Positions 7,505 through 16,151 are shown, counted from the first letter of the stretch. The stretch: 64,000 nt of DNA from Armatimonadota bacterium (GCA_018268375.1 JAFDWS010000002.1:992001-1056000), one strand, 5' to 3'. Program-made: numbers and translations. Notes: a model not told the origin generated them from the letters alone.

Positions 7505-8533
7505 CTATCTGAACGAATACGGTGGGCGGTGAACCCCGGTTTCCGTCACGATTGCCGAAATCAGATCGCCTGGCGTGACGTCGAACCCCGGGTTGTAGAC
7601 CGGCGTCCCCGTTGGGGCGATCGCGATCCCCTCTGCCTCTGTCAACTCGATGCCCGCCCGCTCCTCGATCGGGATGTGGGAGCCGTCAGGAATGCTCGCA
7701 TCGATCGTCGTGGTCGGCGCAGCGATCACGAAGGGAACGCCGTGGTGCTGGGCCAGGACCGCCAGCATGTAGGTACCTATCTTATTCGCCGTATCGCCGT
7801 TGGCCGCGATGCGGTCCGCCCCAGCGACGACAAGGTCCACACTGCCCGCCCTCATCAGCGAGGCCGCCACCGAATCGGCAATGCTGTGGAACGGGATCCC
7901 GTCCTGCAACAGCTCCCATGCCGTGAGACGGAGACCCTGCTGCCGTGGGCGGGTCTCACACGACCAGACGTGCTTGACCTTTCCTTGCTGGTGCGCGGTG
8001 CGGATGATGCCCAGCGCCGTGCCGTGCCCCGCCGTCGCCAACGACCCGGTGTTACAAATGGTGAGAATCTGCGCGGCTACGGGGACGAGCGCGGATCCAA
8101 GCTCGCCGATCTTATGGTTCATCGCGAGGTCTTCGCGCTCGATCGCTTGGGCCTCCGCCAATATCGCGTCGAACGTCAAGCTCGGGAGGGCCATGATGCG
8201 ATCGAGCGCCCAAACAAGGTTCACGGCGGTTGGGCGACTGGCGGCCAGGCCGTTGTAAGCGCCTGACAAGGCTGCACCCCCAATCCCCTCCTCATTTTCG
8301 GGGCACGAACCATCCCCTGCAAACGAGGAGGGGGCTCCGGACATTGCCGCCAGCGCCATCCCGTACGCAGCCGCGACCCCTATCGCGGGTGCCCCCCTCA
8401 CCGCCATGTCCCGGATCGCGTCCCGTACTTCCTCCCAGGTTCGAAGTTCTAACCAGACTTCTCGCTGGGGGAGGAGACACTGGTCGAGCATGCGGAGGTG
8501 GTCGCTAGACCATTCCATGGGGCGGATCGGCAC
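7505..8533 (-). CDS. mtnA: S-methyl-5-thioribose-1-phosphate isomerase
   Basis: 342 residues. It isomerises methylthioribose-1-phosphate to methylthioribulose-1-phosphate in the methionine salvage pathway. Family motifs: RGAPAIG (47-53), SRPTAVNL (99-106), TICNTGSLATAGHGTALG with catalytic Cys160, and VAGADRIAANGDTANKIGTY with catalytic Asp240. The start is a GTG preceded by TACCCT ending 6 bases upstream. Residues ~66-92 form an unusual Gly/Ser/Ala-rich segment where relatives have a helix; its DNA contains an inverted repeat (8285-8333), suggesting a past in-frame insertion. The related eIF2B-alpha-like proteins are excluded by the Cys/Asp pair. Confidence 0.93.
   Translation of the reverse strand: MPIRPMEWSSDHLRMLDQCLLPQREVWLELRTWEEVRDAIRDMAVRGAPAIGVAAAYGMALAAMSGAPSSFAGDGSCPENEEGIGGAALSGAYNGLAASRPTAVNLVWALDRIMALPSLTFDAILAEAQAIEREDLAMNHKIGELGSALVPVAAQILTICNTGSLATAGHGTALGIIRTAHQQGKVKHVWSCETRPRQQGLRLTAWELLQDGIPFHSIADSVAASLMRAGSVDLVVAGADRIAANGDTANKIGTYMLAVLAQHHGVPFVIAAPTTTIDASIPDGSHIPIEERAGIELTEAEGIAIAPTGTPVYNPGFDVTPGDLISAIVTETGVHRPPYSFR
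8285..8333. repeat. Nested inverted repeat inside mtnA
   Basis: CCCCTCCTC (8285-8293) pairs with GAGGAGGGG (8325-8333), and inside it GGGG (8300-8303) pairs with CCCC (8314-8317). The element lies in frame within mtnA and encodes the Ser/Gly-rich stretch that replaces the helix expected before the SRPTAVNL motif. Confidence 0.5.
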
Positions 8534-8562
8534 GGGACAAGGGTACCGGTAGACTCTGCAGC
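8534..8562. promoter_or_regulatory. Compact divergent leaderless-type promoter, mtnA / receiver-like gene
   Basis: Only 29 bases separate two divergent GTG starts. Leftward, TACCCT (complement of 8540-8545) ends 6 bases before mtnA. Rightward, TAGACT (8550-8555) ends 7 bases before the GTG at 8563. There is no room for conventional leaders. Confidence 0.5.
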
Positions 8563-8901
8563 GTGCGCGTCCTTGTCCTAGAAGAGAACCTCATCTGGAG
8601 CGAACGGCTCCGCCGAGGGATCGTGGCGCTCGGACATGAAGCGACTGTGCTGACCTCGCCGCCAACAGCGCTGGAAGCCGACGTCGCCATCGTCAACCTC
8701 GGCTCCCGCGCCTTCCCTTCTCAGGAATGGATAGCAAAGCTGCGGGCGCTTGGCATCAAGGTCGTTGCCCACGCCGGCCATAAGGAAAAGCCCCTGCTCG
8801 AAGCGGCTAACGAGTACGGTGCCGACCTCGTTGTGACGAACAGCGAACTCACGCACAAGTTGGAGTCGGTGCTCGGGCGAATCAGCGCCTTGTCACATTG
8901 A
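8563..8901 (+). CDS. Receiver-like (CheY-fold) protein lacking the phospho-acceptor aspartate
   Basis: 112 residues with the alternating strand/helix pattern of a response-regulator receiver: MRVLVLEEN, VALGHEATVLTS, ADVAIVNLGSR, KLRALGIKVVAHAG, AANEYGADLVVTNSEL. The acidic pair is represented by Glu7-Glu8, but the phospho-acceptor position after beta-3 appears to be Asn (AIVNLG), and the conserved Thr/Ser and Lys are not obvious. It may therefore be a phosphorylation-independent pseudo-receiver. GTG start with TAGACT 7 bases upstream; mtnA is divergent, and the 3' end overlaps the convergent gene at 8882 by 20 bases. No kinase or output domain is adjacent. Confidence 0.6.
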   Translation: MRVLVLEENLIWSERLRRGIVALGHEATVLTSPPTALEADVAIVNLGSRAFPSQEWIAKLRALGIKVVAHAGHKEKPLLEAANEYGADLVVTNSELTHKLESVLGRISALSH

Positions 8902-9334
8902 ACCGGTTGATCTTCCATTCGCCGCCCTCTTTGATGAGGTCGAGCTTGATGTGGCCAGAGGCTTTCTCGAACGTCGCTTCGTTCTCGTAGGTGGCCGTCG
9001 TGGTGGTGCGGCCATTGACCGAGTTGGTGTAGAGACTGGTCATCGCTCCCTTGCCGGACTGGTAAGCGCCGTACTCGCCCTTCCAAACGTTGAGGAAACC
9101 CCGCAGCTCGTCGGCAGGGATTTGTTTGATGCCAGCGCCGCCCCGCTTCATGAGTTCGTCAGCGTCCCAGTCCTTGCAGACCGCCGTCACCATGCCGTCG
9201 CCAAGGCCGACAATGTCGGCCGAGGCGGACTTATATCCCTTGAAGCCCCCGTAGACGAGCAACCCGCCACCACCGCAGCAGACAAGGAGGAACACCGCCA
9301 CGACAGCGATGACGATCTTGGTCGTCTTACTCAT
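8882..9334 (-). CDS. Membrane-anchored hypothetical protein
   Basis: 150 residues. One N-terminal membrane helix with a Cys/Gly-rich end (IVIAVVAVFLLVCCGGGGLLVYGGF) is followed by an extracytoplasmic domain of about 120 residues ending EGGEWKINRFNVTRR. The C-terminal pattern (helices followed by strands with a final GEWKI) resembles small NTF2/DUF4864-like domains, but this is only a fold-level impression. The start is fixed by CATAAT ending 6 bases before the ATG at 9334; the frame is open further upstream, but that part antisenses the intergenic region and scoA. Function unknown. Confidence 0.6.
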   Translation of the reverse strand: MSKTTKIVIAVVAVFLLVCCGGGGLLVYGGFKGYKSASADIVGLGDGMVTAVCKDWDADELMKRGGAGIKQIPADELRGFLNVWKGEYGAYQSGKGAMTSLYTNSVNGRTTTTATYENEATFEKASGHIKLDLIKEGGEWKINRFNVTRR

Positions 9335-9397
9335 GCGCGCATTATGGCGGGCGATGCTGGTTGGGACTTCATGCCGACACTTGGCTAAACTGCCCGT
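9335..9397. promoter_or_regulatory. Divergent leaderless-type promoters, 9334 gene / scoA
   Basis: CATAAT (complement of 9341-9346) ends 6 bases before the leftward ATG, and TAAACT (9386-9391) ends 6 bases before the scoA ATG at 9398. Neither start has a Shine-Dalgarno sequence. Confidence 0.5.
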
Positions 9398-10099
9398 ATG
9401 GACAAAGTGCGCGGTAGTGCGGCAGAGGCGCTCGACGGCCTGCTCTTCGACGGCATGACCCTCATGGCAGGCGGGTTCGGACTCTGCGGCATTCCCGAAA
9501 ACCTCATCCTCGCCATCCGCGACTCCGGCGTGAAGGACATCACCGTCATCAGCAACAACTGCGGCGTGGACGACTTTGGCCTCGGGATCCTCTTGCAGAC
9601 GCGGCAGATCCGCAAGATGGTCAGCAGCTACGTCGGCGAGAACGCAGAGTTCGAGCGGCAGTTCCTCAGCAACGAATTGGAGCTGGAGTTCAACCCCCAA
9701 GGCACCCTCGCCGAGCGGATCAGGGCGGGTGGAGCGGGCATCCCAGCGTTCTTCACGAAGACGGGCTACGGTACCCTCGTCGCGGAAGGCAAGGAGACCC
9801 GGCAGTTCAACGGCGAGTGGTACGTGATGGAGACTGGGCTAACCGCGGACGTCAGCATCGTCAAGGCCTGGAAGGGGGACACGTGGGGCAACCTCGTCTA
9901 CCGGATGACGGCGCGGAACTTCAGCCCCATGATGGCGACGGCAGGCAAGGTCTGCGTCGCCGAAGTCGAGGAATTGGACGAAATCGGCAAACTTGATCCT
10001 AACGAGGTCCATACCCCAAGCATTTTCGTGGACCGGATTCTCAAGGGCACGAACTACGAGAAACGAATCGAGCGGCTGACCACTCGAGAACGCTCGTGA
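9398..10099 (+). CDS. scoA: Succinyl-CoA:3-ketoacid (3-oxoacid) CoA-transferase, subunit A
   Basis: 233 residues, full length. With subunit B it moves CoA between succinyl-CoA and acetoacetate or a related 3-oxoacid. The class I CoA-transferase A-subunit features are present: [19 protein letters not shown] near 26-44 (the oxyanion glycine loop), [13 protein letters not shown], and [16 protein letters not shown] near 111-126. The leaderless-type TAAACT is 6 bases upstream. The partner subunit gene is not adjacent: it begins 1.55 kb downstream at 11650, after two unrelated genes. The stop overlaps the next gene (GTGA). Confidence 0.92.
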   Translation: MDKVRGSAAEALDGLLFDGMTLMAGGFGLCGIPENLILAIRDSGVKDITVISNNCGVDDFGLGILLQTRQIRKMVSSYVGENAEFERQFLSNELELEFNPQGTLAERIRAGGAGIPAFFTKTGYGTLVAEGKETRQFNGEWYVMETGLTADVSIVKAWKGDTWGNLVYRMTARNFSPMMATAGKVCVAEVEELDEIGKLDPNEVHTPSIFVDRILKGTNYEKRIERLTTRERS

Positions 10100-10551
10100 G
10101 CCTGCCCGACTCCCATCCGCTCAAATCGCTGCTTCTGAGCCTCTCCGTAGAACGGGTCGGGGCCCAACCGACCGATGAACTGCCTCACGTTTGGAGCGTC
10201 GTCCTCGAATGGAACTTGGACGGCACGACGGTCACGTTGCTGTCCCTCGTCGACGGCACGACCAGTCTTTACTGGGGGGAAGGCGGCGGCATCATCGGCG
10301 CCGGGGAGCACGAGACCGTCCGTCAAGCGGCGCGGGCTTGGATAGGCGCCGCCGAAGAGTGTGTCGAGACGATCCCGGTCGGCGGGTCGAGAGACGCGGG
10401 GCCAGGCGAGTTTAGAGTCACCATCAAGGCGTACGACGGCGACCACTCGTTGTCGGACGCATCACCCGACGCAGGCAGCTATCGGACGTCGCACATCCTC
10501 TTCCAGCAAGCCCAAGATGTGATGACCGCCGTGCGCGAAGTCACGGGTTAA
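10096..10551 (+). CDS. Hypothetical soluble protein coupled to scoA
   Basis: 151 residues, acidic, no signal or membrane segment and no family recognised. Beta-rich N-terminal half ([40 protein letters not shown]), then helices around [21 protein letters not shown] and a C-terminal helix ([13 protein letters not shown]). The GTG start overlaps the scoA stop by 4 bases (GTGA), so it is translated with scoA. The stop in turn overlaps the convergent protease gene by 4 bases. Nothing links it by sequence to ketone-body metabolism. Confidence 0.65.
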   Translation: MSLPDSHPLKSLLLSLSVERVGAQPTDELPHVWSVVLEWNLDGTTVTLLSLVDGTTSLYWGEGGGIIGAGEHETVRQAARAWIGAAEECVETIPVGGSRDAGPGEFRVTIKAYDGDHSLSDASPDAGSYRTSHILFQQAQDVMTAVREVTG

Positions 10552-11594
10552 CGACCAGGCCACGGGACAAAGCCGAGCAGGATCGCGAACGAGAGCGCGT
10601 TGTTCACCATGTGGATGGCGATCGTCGAGTAGATCGACTTCGTCTTCACGTAGACGAAACCAAGGACGAGGCCCATCCCCGTAATGCTGGCGACCACCGC
10701 GACGCTCTGCAAGTGCGCGAGCCCGAAAGTGACCGCAGAGAAGACGACCCCCGCCCAAGGGATGCCGTATTTTTGGAACACACCGATGAGCATGCCCCGG
10801 AAGAAAATCTCTTCGCAAATCGGCGCTCCGATCACGCCAGTCAAGACGATCCCTACCTTGCCCCACATTGGATAGTGCGCAACGGCCGCCCAAATCGAAT
10901 CGTCGGGGATCGCCATACCTTGTCTGACAAGGGCCTCGATGAGGTCGGCCGCGATCCAGCAAAGCGGGCCCACCAAGACACCAACAAGGAGCGCGACGGC
11001 GATGCGGCCCGAATGGAGCGGTGGAAGGGACCTGCCCGCCTTGAAGTAGACCTTCCGCGCAAGGAAGTAGAGGATGAGGATCGCTATCTGCAAGGAGCCG
11101 GCAGACCCGACCAAGACTATGGGATCCTTGACGACCTCCTTCATCTCCAAGTCCGGGTCGCTCGGCTTCAGGGCTAGGCCGGTCTGGGGGACGATCTGGG
11201 AGGCTCCGATCGCACTCTCCAGGTTCCCCCGGACGATGCTCTCCTCTATGGCGGGAAAGGTCGACAAGGTCATCGCATAGCCGCTGGGTGTCACTTCGAC
11301 CTTGACCTTTCGATCAGGAAACCTTGTCTGTACCTGCTTCTGAAGCTCCGCCGCTCGCGCCGTGTCTTGCGCCCTGAAGGTGTATGTCTCGCTGAACCCC
11401 GGGAACGTTTCTGCCTGCATCATCCGGGCAAACGCCACGACAAGGACAGGCACGGCAACGATGTTGGAAACGACGAGGACGATGACCAGCAATACGACCG
11501 ATGTGCCGCTCGCCGACCAGAAGGGGTGGATCGGCTTGACGGGTGGCTGGGGCTCGACGGGCGGGACGAGGACAGGTGGCGGGGTCACGTCCAT
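10548..11594 (-). CDS. CPBP-family intramembrane metalloprotease (CAAX/Abi-type)
   Basis: 348 residues. A proline-rich N-terminus (VPPVEPQPPVKPIHPF) and one membrane helix (~30-55) are followed by an extracytoplasmic segment of about 110 residues, then a multi-helix membrane domain. The CPBP motifs lie in the last third: ICEEIFFRGML (EExxxR, two catalytic Glu), FSAVTFGLAHLQ (second His motif) and a final HMVNNALSF. Such proteases cleave within the membrane; bacterial substrates are mostly unknown. The periplasmic insertion between the first and later helices is unusual and may be a substrate-recognition domain. Start ATG with TACAAT ending 8 bases upstream. It interrupts the scoA/scoB pair on the opposite strand. 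Confidence 0.82.
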   Translation of the reverse strand: MDVTPPPVLVPPVEPQPPVKPIHPFWSASGTSVVLLVIVLVVSNIVAVPVLVVAFARMMQAETFPGFSETYTFRAQDTARAAELQKQVQTRFPDRKVKVEVTPSGYAMTLSTFPAIEESIVRGNLESAIGASQIVPQTGLALKPSDPDLEMKEVVKDPIVLVGSAGSLQIAILILYFLARKVYFKAGRSLPPLHSGRIAVALLVGVLVGPLCWIAADLIEALVRQGMAIPDDSIWAAVAHYPMWGKVGIVLTGVIGAPICEEIFFRGMLIGVFQKYGIPWAGVVFSAVTFGLAHLQSVAVVASITGMGLVLGFVYVKTKSIYSTIAIHMVNNALSFAILLGFVPWPGR

Positions 11595-11649
11595 TCCGAC
11601 CGATTGTACAGTCTTGGCCCTGCCGGGCCCCGAGGAGTAGAATCAGCTT
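11595..11649. promoter_or_regulatory. Divergent leaderless-type promoters, CPBP protease / scoB
   Basis: Leftward TACAAT (complement of 11603-11608) ends 8 bases before the protease ATG. Rightward TAGAAT (11638-11643) ends 6 bases before the scoB ATG. scoB therefore has its own promoter and does not depend on scoA transcription. Confidence 0.5.
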
Positions 11650-12306
11650 ATGTCCTGGACTCGCGACGATCTCGCCATCCGCGCAGCGAAGGAACTGCGC
11701 GACGGCTTCTACGTGAACTTGGGAATCGGAATCCCGACCCTCGTCGCCAATTTCATTCCCCCTGGGGTCGAGATCGTCCTCCAGAGCGAAAATGGGATGT
11801 TGGGCATGGGTCCGTTCCCCTTCGAGGGCGAGGCAGATGCCGACCTGATCAATGCGGGCAAGCAGACGATCACCGAGATTCCTGGCGCCTCGTACTTCTC
11901 CAGCGCAGACTCATTTGGCATGATCCGAGGAGGGCACATCGACCTCTCGATCCTGGGAGCGATGGAGGTCAGCGAGAAGGGCGATCTCGCCAACTGGATG
12001 ATCCCCGGCAAGATGGTCAAGGGAATGGGCGGAGCGATGGACCTCGTTGCCGGCGTCAAGCGCGTCGTCGTGGTCATGGAGCACACGAACAAAGCCGGCG
12101 AGAGCAAGGTCTTGCCGGAATGCACGCTTCCGCTCACTGGCAAGGCCTGCCTTGACCTGATCATCACCGACCTCTGCGTCTTCGACGTGCAGCGCGGCCA
12201 GGGGCTGACCCTGATCGAGCTGGCACCGGAGGTGACGGTCGAAGAAGTCAGGGCAAAGACAGCCGCCAAGTTCGAGGTCGCAGCGTCGCTTGCGGCAGTC
12301 GTTTAG
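11650..12306 (+). CDS. scoB: Succinyl-CoA:3-ketoacid CoA-transferase, subunit B
   Basis: 218 residues, full length. The B subunit carries the catalytic glutamate in SENGMLGMG (~46-54), which forms the glutamyl-CoA thioester. Other family motifs are [34 protein letters not shown] and [10 protein letters not shown]. It must pair with the A subunit encoded at 9398-10099; the two genes are on the same strand but separated by a hypothetical gene and an oppositely oriented protease gene. Leaderless-type promoter directly upstream. The C-terminal [17 protein letters not shown] pattern is typical. Confidence 0.93.
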   Translation: MSWTRDDLAIRAAKELRDGFYVNLGIGIPTLVANFIPPGVEIVLQSENGMLGMGPFPFEGEADADLINAGKQTITEIPGASYFSSADSFGMIRGGHIDLSILGAMEVSEKGDLANWMIPGKMVKGMGGAMDLVAGVKRVVVVMEHTNKAGESKVLPECTLPLTGKACLDLIITDLCVFDVQRGQGLTLIELAPEVTVEEVRAKTAAKFEVAASLAAVV

Positions 12307-12344
12307 GGGCGTAAACGTCCCTCGTCGTCAGCCCATCAAACCGG

Positions 12345-12356
12345 TACATTGCCTCC
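12345..12356 (+). promoter_or_regulatory. Leaderless-type -10 element of hisC
   Basis: TACATT (12345-12350) ends 6 bases before the hisC ATG; the spacer GCCTCC is not a ribosome-binding site. Only 50 bases lie between scoB and hisC. Confidence 0.4.
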
Positions 12357-13478
12357 ATGAGTTATCTGTTGCGACCGGCCATCCTGGCCATGCGGCCCTA
12401 CCCGCCAGGAAAGCCCGTCGAAGAGGTTCAGCGCGAACTTGGGCTGACGGACGTGGTCAAGCTCGCAAGCAACGAAAACCCGTACGGCCCCTCGCCCGCC
12501 GCAGTCGAGGCTGCAAAGGCGGCAGCGGGGAGCATGAACCTCTATCCTGACGGCCGCGGCTTTGCGCTGAAGCAGGCGCTCGCACGGAAGTTCGACATTG
12601 CCGTCGACAAGGTCGTGATCGGCGCAGGAAGCGACGACATCATCGGCATCCTCGGTCAAATGTTCCTTCAACCCGGCACCGAGCTGGTCATGGCCGATCC
12701 GTCGTTCCTTCGCTACGAAGCAGCGGCAGGCGTCAACGCAGCGACCCTTGTCAAGGTCCCCGTCGATCCGGACTGGAGGCACGACCTGGACGCTATGGCC
12801 CGCGCCGTCAACGATCGGACTCGGCTGGTCTTCATGGCCAACCCCAACAATCCGACCGGCACAACTGTTGCAAAGGCTGAAATCGAACGGTTTCTCGACG
12901 GCTTGCCTGGGCACGTTCTCACCGTCCTGGACGAAGCCTACTTCGAGTTTGGCCAGGGCTCGCCAGGCCACTTCGACGGTCTGGACCTCTTGAAGGCGGG
13001 CAAGAGGGTCGCTGTCTTGCGCACGTTCAGCAAGGCTTACGGCCTCGCCGGTATTCGCGTGGGCTATGGCTTCATGGACCCCGAAATCGTGAGGGCTTTC
13101 AACGCAGCCAGACCGCCCTTCCATGTCTCAGCCCCAGCTCAGGTAGCCGCCTTGGCGGCACTGGACGACTTCGCCCACATCGAGCGCACGGTGGCGCTGA
13201 CAAAGATCGAAATGAAAAGGCTCAGCCAGGAACTCCAAAGCCGGGGCGTCCCATTCATACCGGGCAGGGGCAACTTCGTATGCATTGAAACGGGGCCCGA
13301 CTCGGACACCCTTGCCGGTGCCCTGTTGCGCCAAGGAGTCATTGTCCGGCCTGGCGCTCAACTCGGAATGCCACACCATATTCGAGTCAGTATCGGGACA
13401 GCCGAAGAAATGGATCGTTTCTTGCGAGCATTTGATTTTGTGAAGTCCTCCCAACAGGCCGTGGGGGTCTCGGCTTGA
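12357..13478 (+). CDS. hisC: Histidinol-phosphate aminotransferase
   Basis: 373 residues, a fold-type I PLP enzyme that converts imidazole-acetol phosphate and glutamate to histidinol phosphate in histidine synthesis. Hallmarks: KLASNENPYGPSP (35-47), NLYPDG, VFMANPNNPTG (158-168), LDEAYFEF (191-198) and RTFSKAYGLAGIRVGYG (222-238) with the PLP lysine at 226. Its stop overlaps the TTG start of aroF, so the two are made together. This places one histidine enzyme with the first enzyme of aromatic synthesis. HisC-type enzymes often also transaminate aromatic keto acids, so a role in Phe/Tyr synthesis is possible. Confidence 0.9.
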   Translation: MSYLLRPAILAMRPYPPGKPVEEVQRELGLTDVVKLASNENPYGPSPAAVEAAKAAAGSMNLYPDGRGFALKQALARKFDIAVDKVVIGAGSDDIIGILGQMFLQPGTELVMADPSFLRYEAAAGVNAATLVKVPVDPDWRHDLDAMARAVNDRTRLVFMANPNNPTGTTVAKAEIERFLDGLPGHVLTVLDEAYFEFGQGSPGHFDGLDLLKAGKRVAVLRTFSKAYGLAGIRVGYGFMDPEIVRAFNAARPPFHVSAPAQVAALAALDDFAHIERTVALTKIEMKRLSQELQSRGVPFIPGRGNFVCIETGPDSDTLAGALLRQGVIVRPGAQLGMPHHIRVSIGTAEEMDRFLRAFDFVKSSQQAVGVSA

Positions 13479-14515
13479 TTATCGTTCTCCGCCAAGGCCA
13501 CCCCGTCGCGGTCGCACAGGTGACCCAGGAACTTGAAGAGCACGGCTACCAAGTGCTTCCCGTGTTCGGCGTCGAGAAGACGATCGTTTGCGCGGTTGGA
13601 GGTGACGAGCACAAAAACGTCGACTTCCTGGAGCAATTGCGGGCCCACGAGTTTGTCGAGGACGTGCTCCTCATCACGCGGCCATACAAGATCGTTTCGC
13701 GGGAATCGCAGCCGGAGCGATCCGTCATCGACATCGGTGGGGTCAAAGTTGGCGGCAACGAGGTCGTGATGATGGCCGGGCCCTGCACGGTCGAGAGCGA
13801 AGAGCAGGTCACGCAGACAGCCGAGGTCGTGGCACGAGCCGGTGCTTCGATCCTCCGGGGGGGCGCGTACAAGCCCTCGACCTCGCCCTACTCGTTCCAG
13901 GGAATGGGTGTTCCAGGACTGAAAATACTTCGTCAAGCGGCCGACCGATTCGGGATGAAGGTGGTCACGGAAGTCATGGATGTCCGCAAGGTCGAACTCG
14001 TGGCCCAATACGCCGACATTCTCCAGATCGGTGCCCGCAACATGCAGAACTACGACTTGCTGAAAGAGGTCGGCCAGTCTCGGACACCGGTGTTGCTCAA
14101 GCGAGGCATGACGGCCCGTTACGAGGAGTTGTTGCTCGCAGCAGAGTACGTCGCTTCAGGCGGCAACCAGGCGATCATGCTTTGCGAGCGAGGACTGAGA
14201 ACCTTTGAAACGGCCACACGGAACATGCTGGACATCGGGGCGGTTCCCATGCTTCAAAGCCTCAGCCACCTGCCCGTGATCATCGATCCCTCGCAAGGAA
14301 CGGGCAAGCGTGACCTGGTCGCCGCGCTTTCCCGCGCGGCGATCGCTGCCGGTGCCGACGGACTAATCATCGAGGTCCACCCCAACCCCGACCACGCCAT
14401 AAAAGACGGGCCCCAAAGCATGACGTTTCCTCAGTTCGAGGACATGATGCCGGGGCTCAAGAGGGTCGCCGAAGCAGTAGGAAGATCAATGCGGATGAAA
14501 TCGGCGAAGGCCTGA
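13475..14515 (+). CDS. aroF: 3-deoxy-7-phosphoheptulonate (DAHP) synthase, type I-beta with ferredoxin-like domain
   Basis: 346 residues. It condenses PEP and erythrose-4-phosphate, the first step of the shikimate pathway. The N-terminal ~70 residues ([24 protein letters not shown]...) form the ferredoxin-like regulatory domain seen in Thermotoga-type enzymes, where it mediates feedback inhibition. The barrel carries [12 protein letters not shown] with metal ligand Cys104, [16 protein letters not shown] (128-143), [15 protein letters not shown] and [10 protein letters not shown]. The start is TTG, sharing bases with the hisC stop (TTGA). Coupling to hisC suggests one regulation point for aromatic and histidine branches. 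Confidence 0.93.
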   Translation: MIIVLRQGHPVAVAQVTQELEEHGYQVLPVFGVEKTIVCAVGGDEHKNVDFLEQLRAHEFVEDVLLITRPYKIVSRESQPERSVIDIGGVKVGGNEVVMMAGPCTVESEEQVTQTAEVVARAGASILRGGAYKPSTSPYSFQGMGVPGLKILRQAADRFGMKVVTEVMDVRKVELVAQYADILQIGARNMQNYDLLKEVGQSRTPVLLKRGMTARYEELLLAAEYVASGGNQAIMLCERGLRTFETATRNMLDIGAVPMLQSLSHLPVIIDPSQGTGKRDLVAALSRAAIAAGADGLIIEVHPNPDHAIKDGPQSMTFPQFEDMMPGLKRVAEAVGRSMRMKSAKA

Positions 14516-14517
14516 GA

Positions 14518-14772
14518 TCAGGCTAGGAGCTGCTTGGTAAAGCCGTCTCGGATGCCACCAAGGAGACAGGACCGGCAAGCCGAGGTCAAATCGGAGAACT
14601 CTGCTTTGGGCAGTTCGCCGCCCTCCGCTAATTCGCCATTGGCGGCATCGCAGTATTGAAGAATAGTCTCGATGCGGACGCGGCACTGCTCCGGGTCTGC
14701 CCCACTCGTCAGGTCGAGCAGCAAGAGCACGGCCTGGTGGTGAATGTCGGCGGCAAGACGAGGAAGTTTCAT
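14518..14772 (-). CDS. Small hypothetical protein
   Basis: 84 residues from ATG 14772, which has GTGAAG about 3-8 bases upstream; a TTG at 14814 is a weaker alternative. Mostly helical (RLAADIHHQAVLLLLDL, EQCRVRIETILQYCDAANG) with four cysteines, two of them in CRSC near the C-terminus (SACRSCLLGGIRDGF). No family was recognised. Convergent with aroF (2 bases between stops). Divergent from the M20 gene across a 180-base, AT-richer spacer. Confidence 0.5.
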   Translation of the reverse strand: MKLPRLAADIHHQAVLLLLDLTSGADPEQCRVRIETILQYCDAANGELAEGGELPKAEFSDLTSACRSCLLGGIRDGFTKQLLA

Positions 14773-14941
14773 TTTCTTCACATTGAGACTGCTAACTCTG
14801 TTATATAGCGACAATTCTCGAAAATGAAGGGCACTTGGGCCGCAAAGTTTACAAAAGTGTGGCTTTTTTCGGTGACTTTATCTGGGTTTTAGAAATCGAC
14901 GGCCTCGACGGTAGATTTTACGAGGGCAATTCAAGCACTGG

Positions 14942-14953
14942 TAATCTCGTTAG
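14942..14953 (+). promoter_or_regulatory. Leaderless-type -10 element of the M20 amidohydrolase
   Basis: TAATCT (14942-14947) ends 6 bases before the ATG at 14954. The spacer 14773-14953 upstream is AT-rich and otherwise featureless by eye. Confidence 0.4.
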
Positions 14954-16144
14954 ATGCCGTCCCTTCGCGAGCGGATTGAAGCCGACCTGCCGTTCCTGAC
15001 CGACTTTCGGCACGACTTGCACCGCCATCCTGAGCTGATGTATGAAGAGCACTGGACAAGCGCTCGCGTTGCCGGCGAACTAGAGAAAACGGCGATCAAG
15101 TTTCAAGCTGGACTCGCGGGAGGGACCGGGATATTGGCTTACCTTCCCGCGACCGGCTCTGGAGCAAAGACTGTCGCCATCAGGGCGGACATGGACGCTC
15201 TTCCAATTCTTGAAGAAACGGGCTTGCCCTACGCCAGCCAGAATCCTGGAAAGATGCACGCTTGCGGACACGACGGCCACACCACCGTGCTCCTCGGCGT
15301 CGTTCGCGCCTTGGTGGCGGAGCCCCAGCGCGAGAACGATGTTCTTTTCGTTTTTCAGCCGGCCGAGGAAGGCGGGGCCGGGGCCGAGCGCTTGGTCGCC
15401 GACGGTGTCCTTGATGGCCGCGTCCTGGGAAGGCCCGTTGACGTGATCTACGGCCTGCACGGGAACCCCTGGATCGATCAGCACCACTTTACGGTGAGGA
15501 ACGGACCGATGATGGCCGCGACGGACGAGTTTGCCGTCAAGATCCACGGCGCTGGTGGCCACGCCGCGATGCCCCACCGCACGGCCGACCCGGTTGTCGC
15601 ACTGACGCAGATCGTCAACGCCCTCCAATCGATTTGTTCGCGCAACGTGTCCCCCGTTGACAGCATCGTCGTCTCGGTGACGCAACTCCTGGCAGGCCAC
15701 GCCCACAACGTGATCCCCGACACGACCAGTTTCGGCGGCACCATGCGGACACTCAGACCGGAGACCCGCGAACTCGGCCGAAAGCGCTTTTACGAGATCG
15801 TCGAGGGCGTGAGCAGTGCCATGGGCTGCAAAGCCGAGATCAATTGGCACGTCGGCTACCCGGTCACGATGAACGACCCGTGGGCCTCCGACCGGTTCCG
15901 GAACATTGCCCGGTCAATGGTGGGCGACCGAATTGGTGAGGAAGCCGATCCGACTATGGGCGGAGAGGACTTCAGCTACTACGGCTACCAAGTTCCTGGT
16001 TGCTTCTACTACGCTGGCCTGAAACGCCCTGGCGACGACTGCCCTGCTGGACTCCACACGCCACGCTTCGACTTCAACGACGCCGTCATTCCTGACTGTG
16101 TGGAGATGATGTGCCGGCTCAGTTTGGGGAGCGTGGTAGCCTAA
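14954..16144 (+). CDS. M20D-family metal-dependent amidohydrolase
   Basis: 396 residues, cytoplasmic, no signal. The family removes acyl groups from N-acyl amino acids, hippurate or related amides using two metal ions. Visible motifs: FRHDLHRHPEL (18-28), VAIRADMDALPI (74-85, metal/catalytic Asp), MHACGHDGHT (101-110, with the cysteine typical of the M20D branch), FQPAEEGGAGAE (134-145, catalytic Glu pair), GGHAAMPHRT (dimer-domain His) and GGEDFSYY near the C-terminus. The precise substrate is not evident. The following ATPase gene starts 7 bases after the stop, so they are likely co-transcribed. Confidence 0.9.
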   Translation: MPSLRERIEADLPFLTDFRHDLHRHPELMYEEHWTSARVAGELEKTAIKFQAGLAGGTGILAYLPATGSGAKTVAIRADMDALPILEETGLPYASQNPGKMHACGHDGHTTVLLGVVRALVAEPQRENDVLFVFQPAEEGGAGAERLVADGVLDGRVLGRPVDVIYGLHGNPWIDQHHFTVRNGPMMAATDEFAVKIHGAGGHAAMPHRTADPVVALTQIVNALQSICSRNVSPVDSIVVSVTQLLAGHAHNVIPDTTSFGGTMRTLRPETRELGRKRFYEIVEGVSSAMGCKAEINWHVGYPVTMNDPWASDRFRNIARSMVGDRIGEEADPTMGGEDFSYYGYQVPGCFYYAGLKRPGDDCPAGLHTPRFDFNDAVIPDCVEMMCRLSLGSVVA

Positions 16145-16151
16145 CCGCCAC

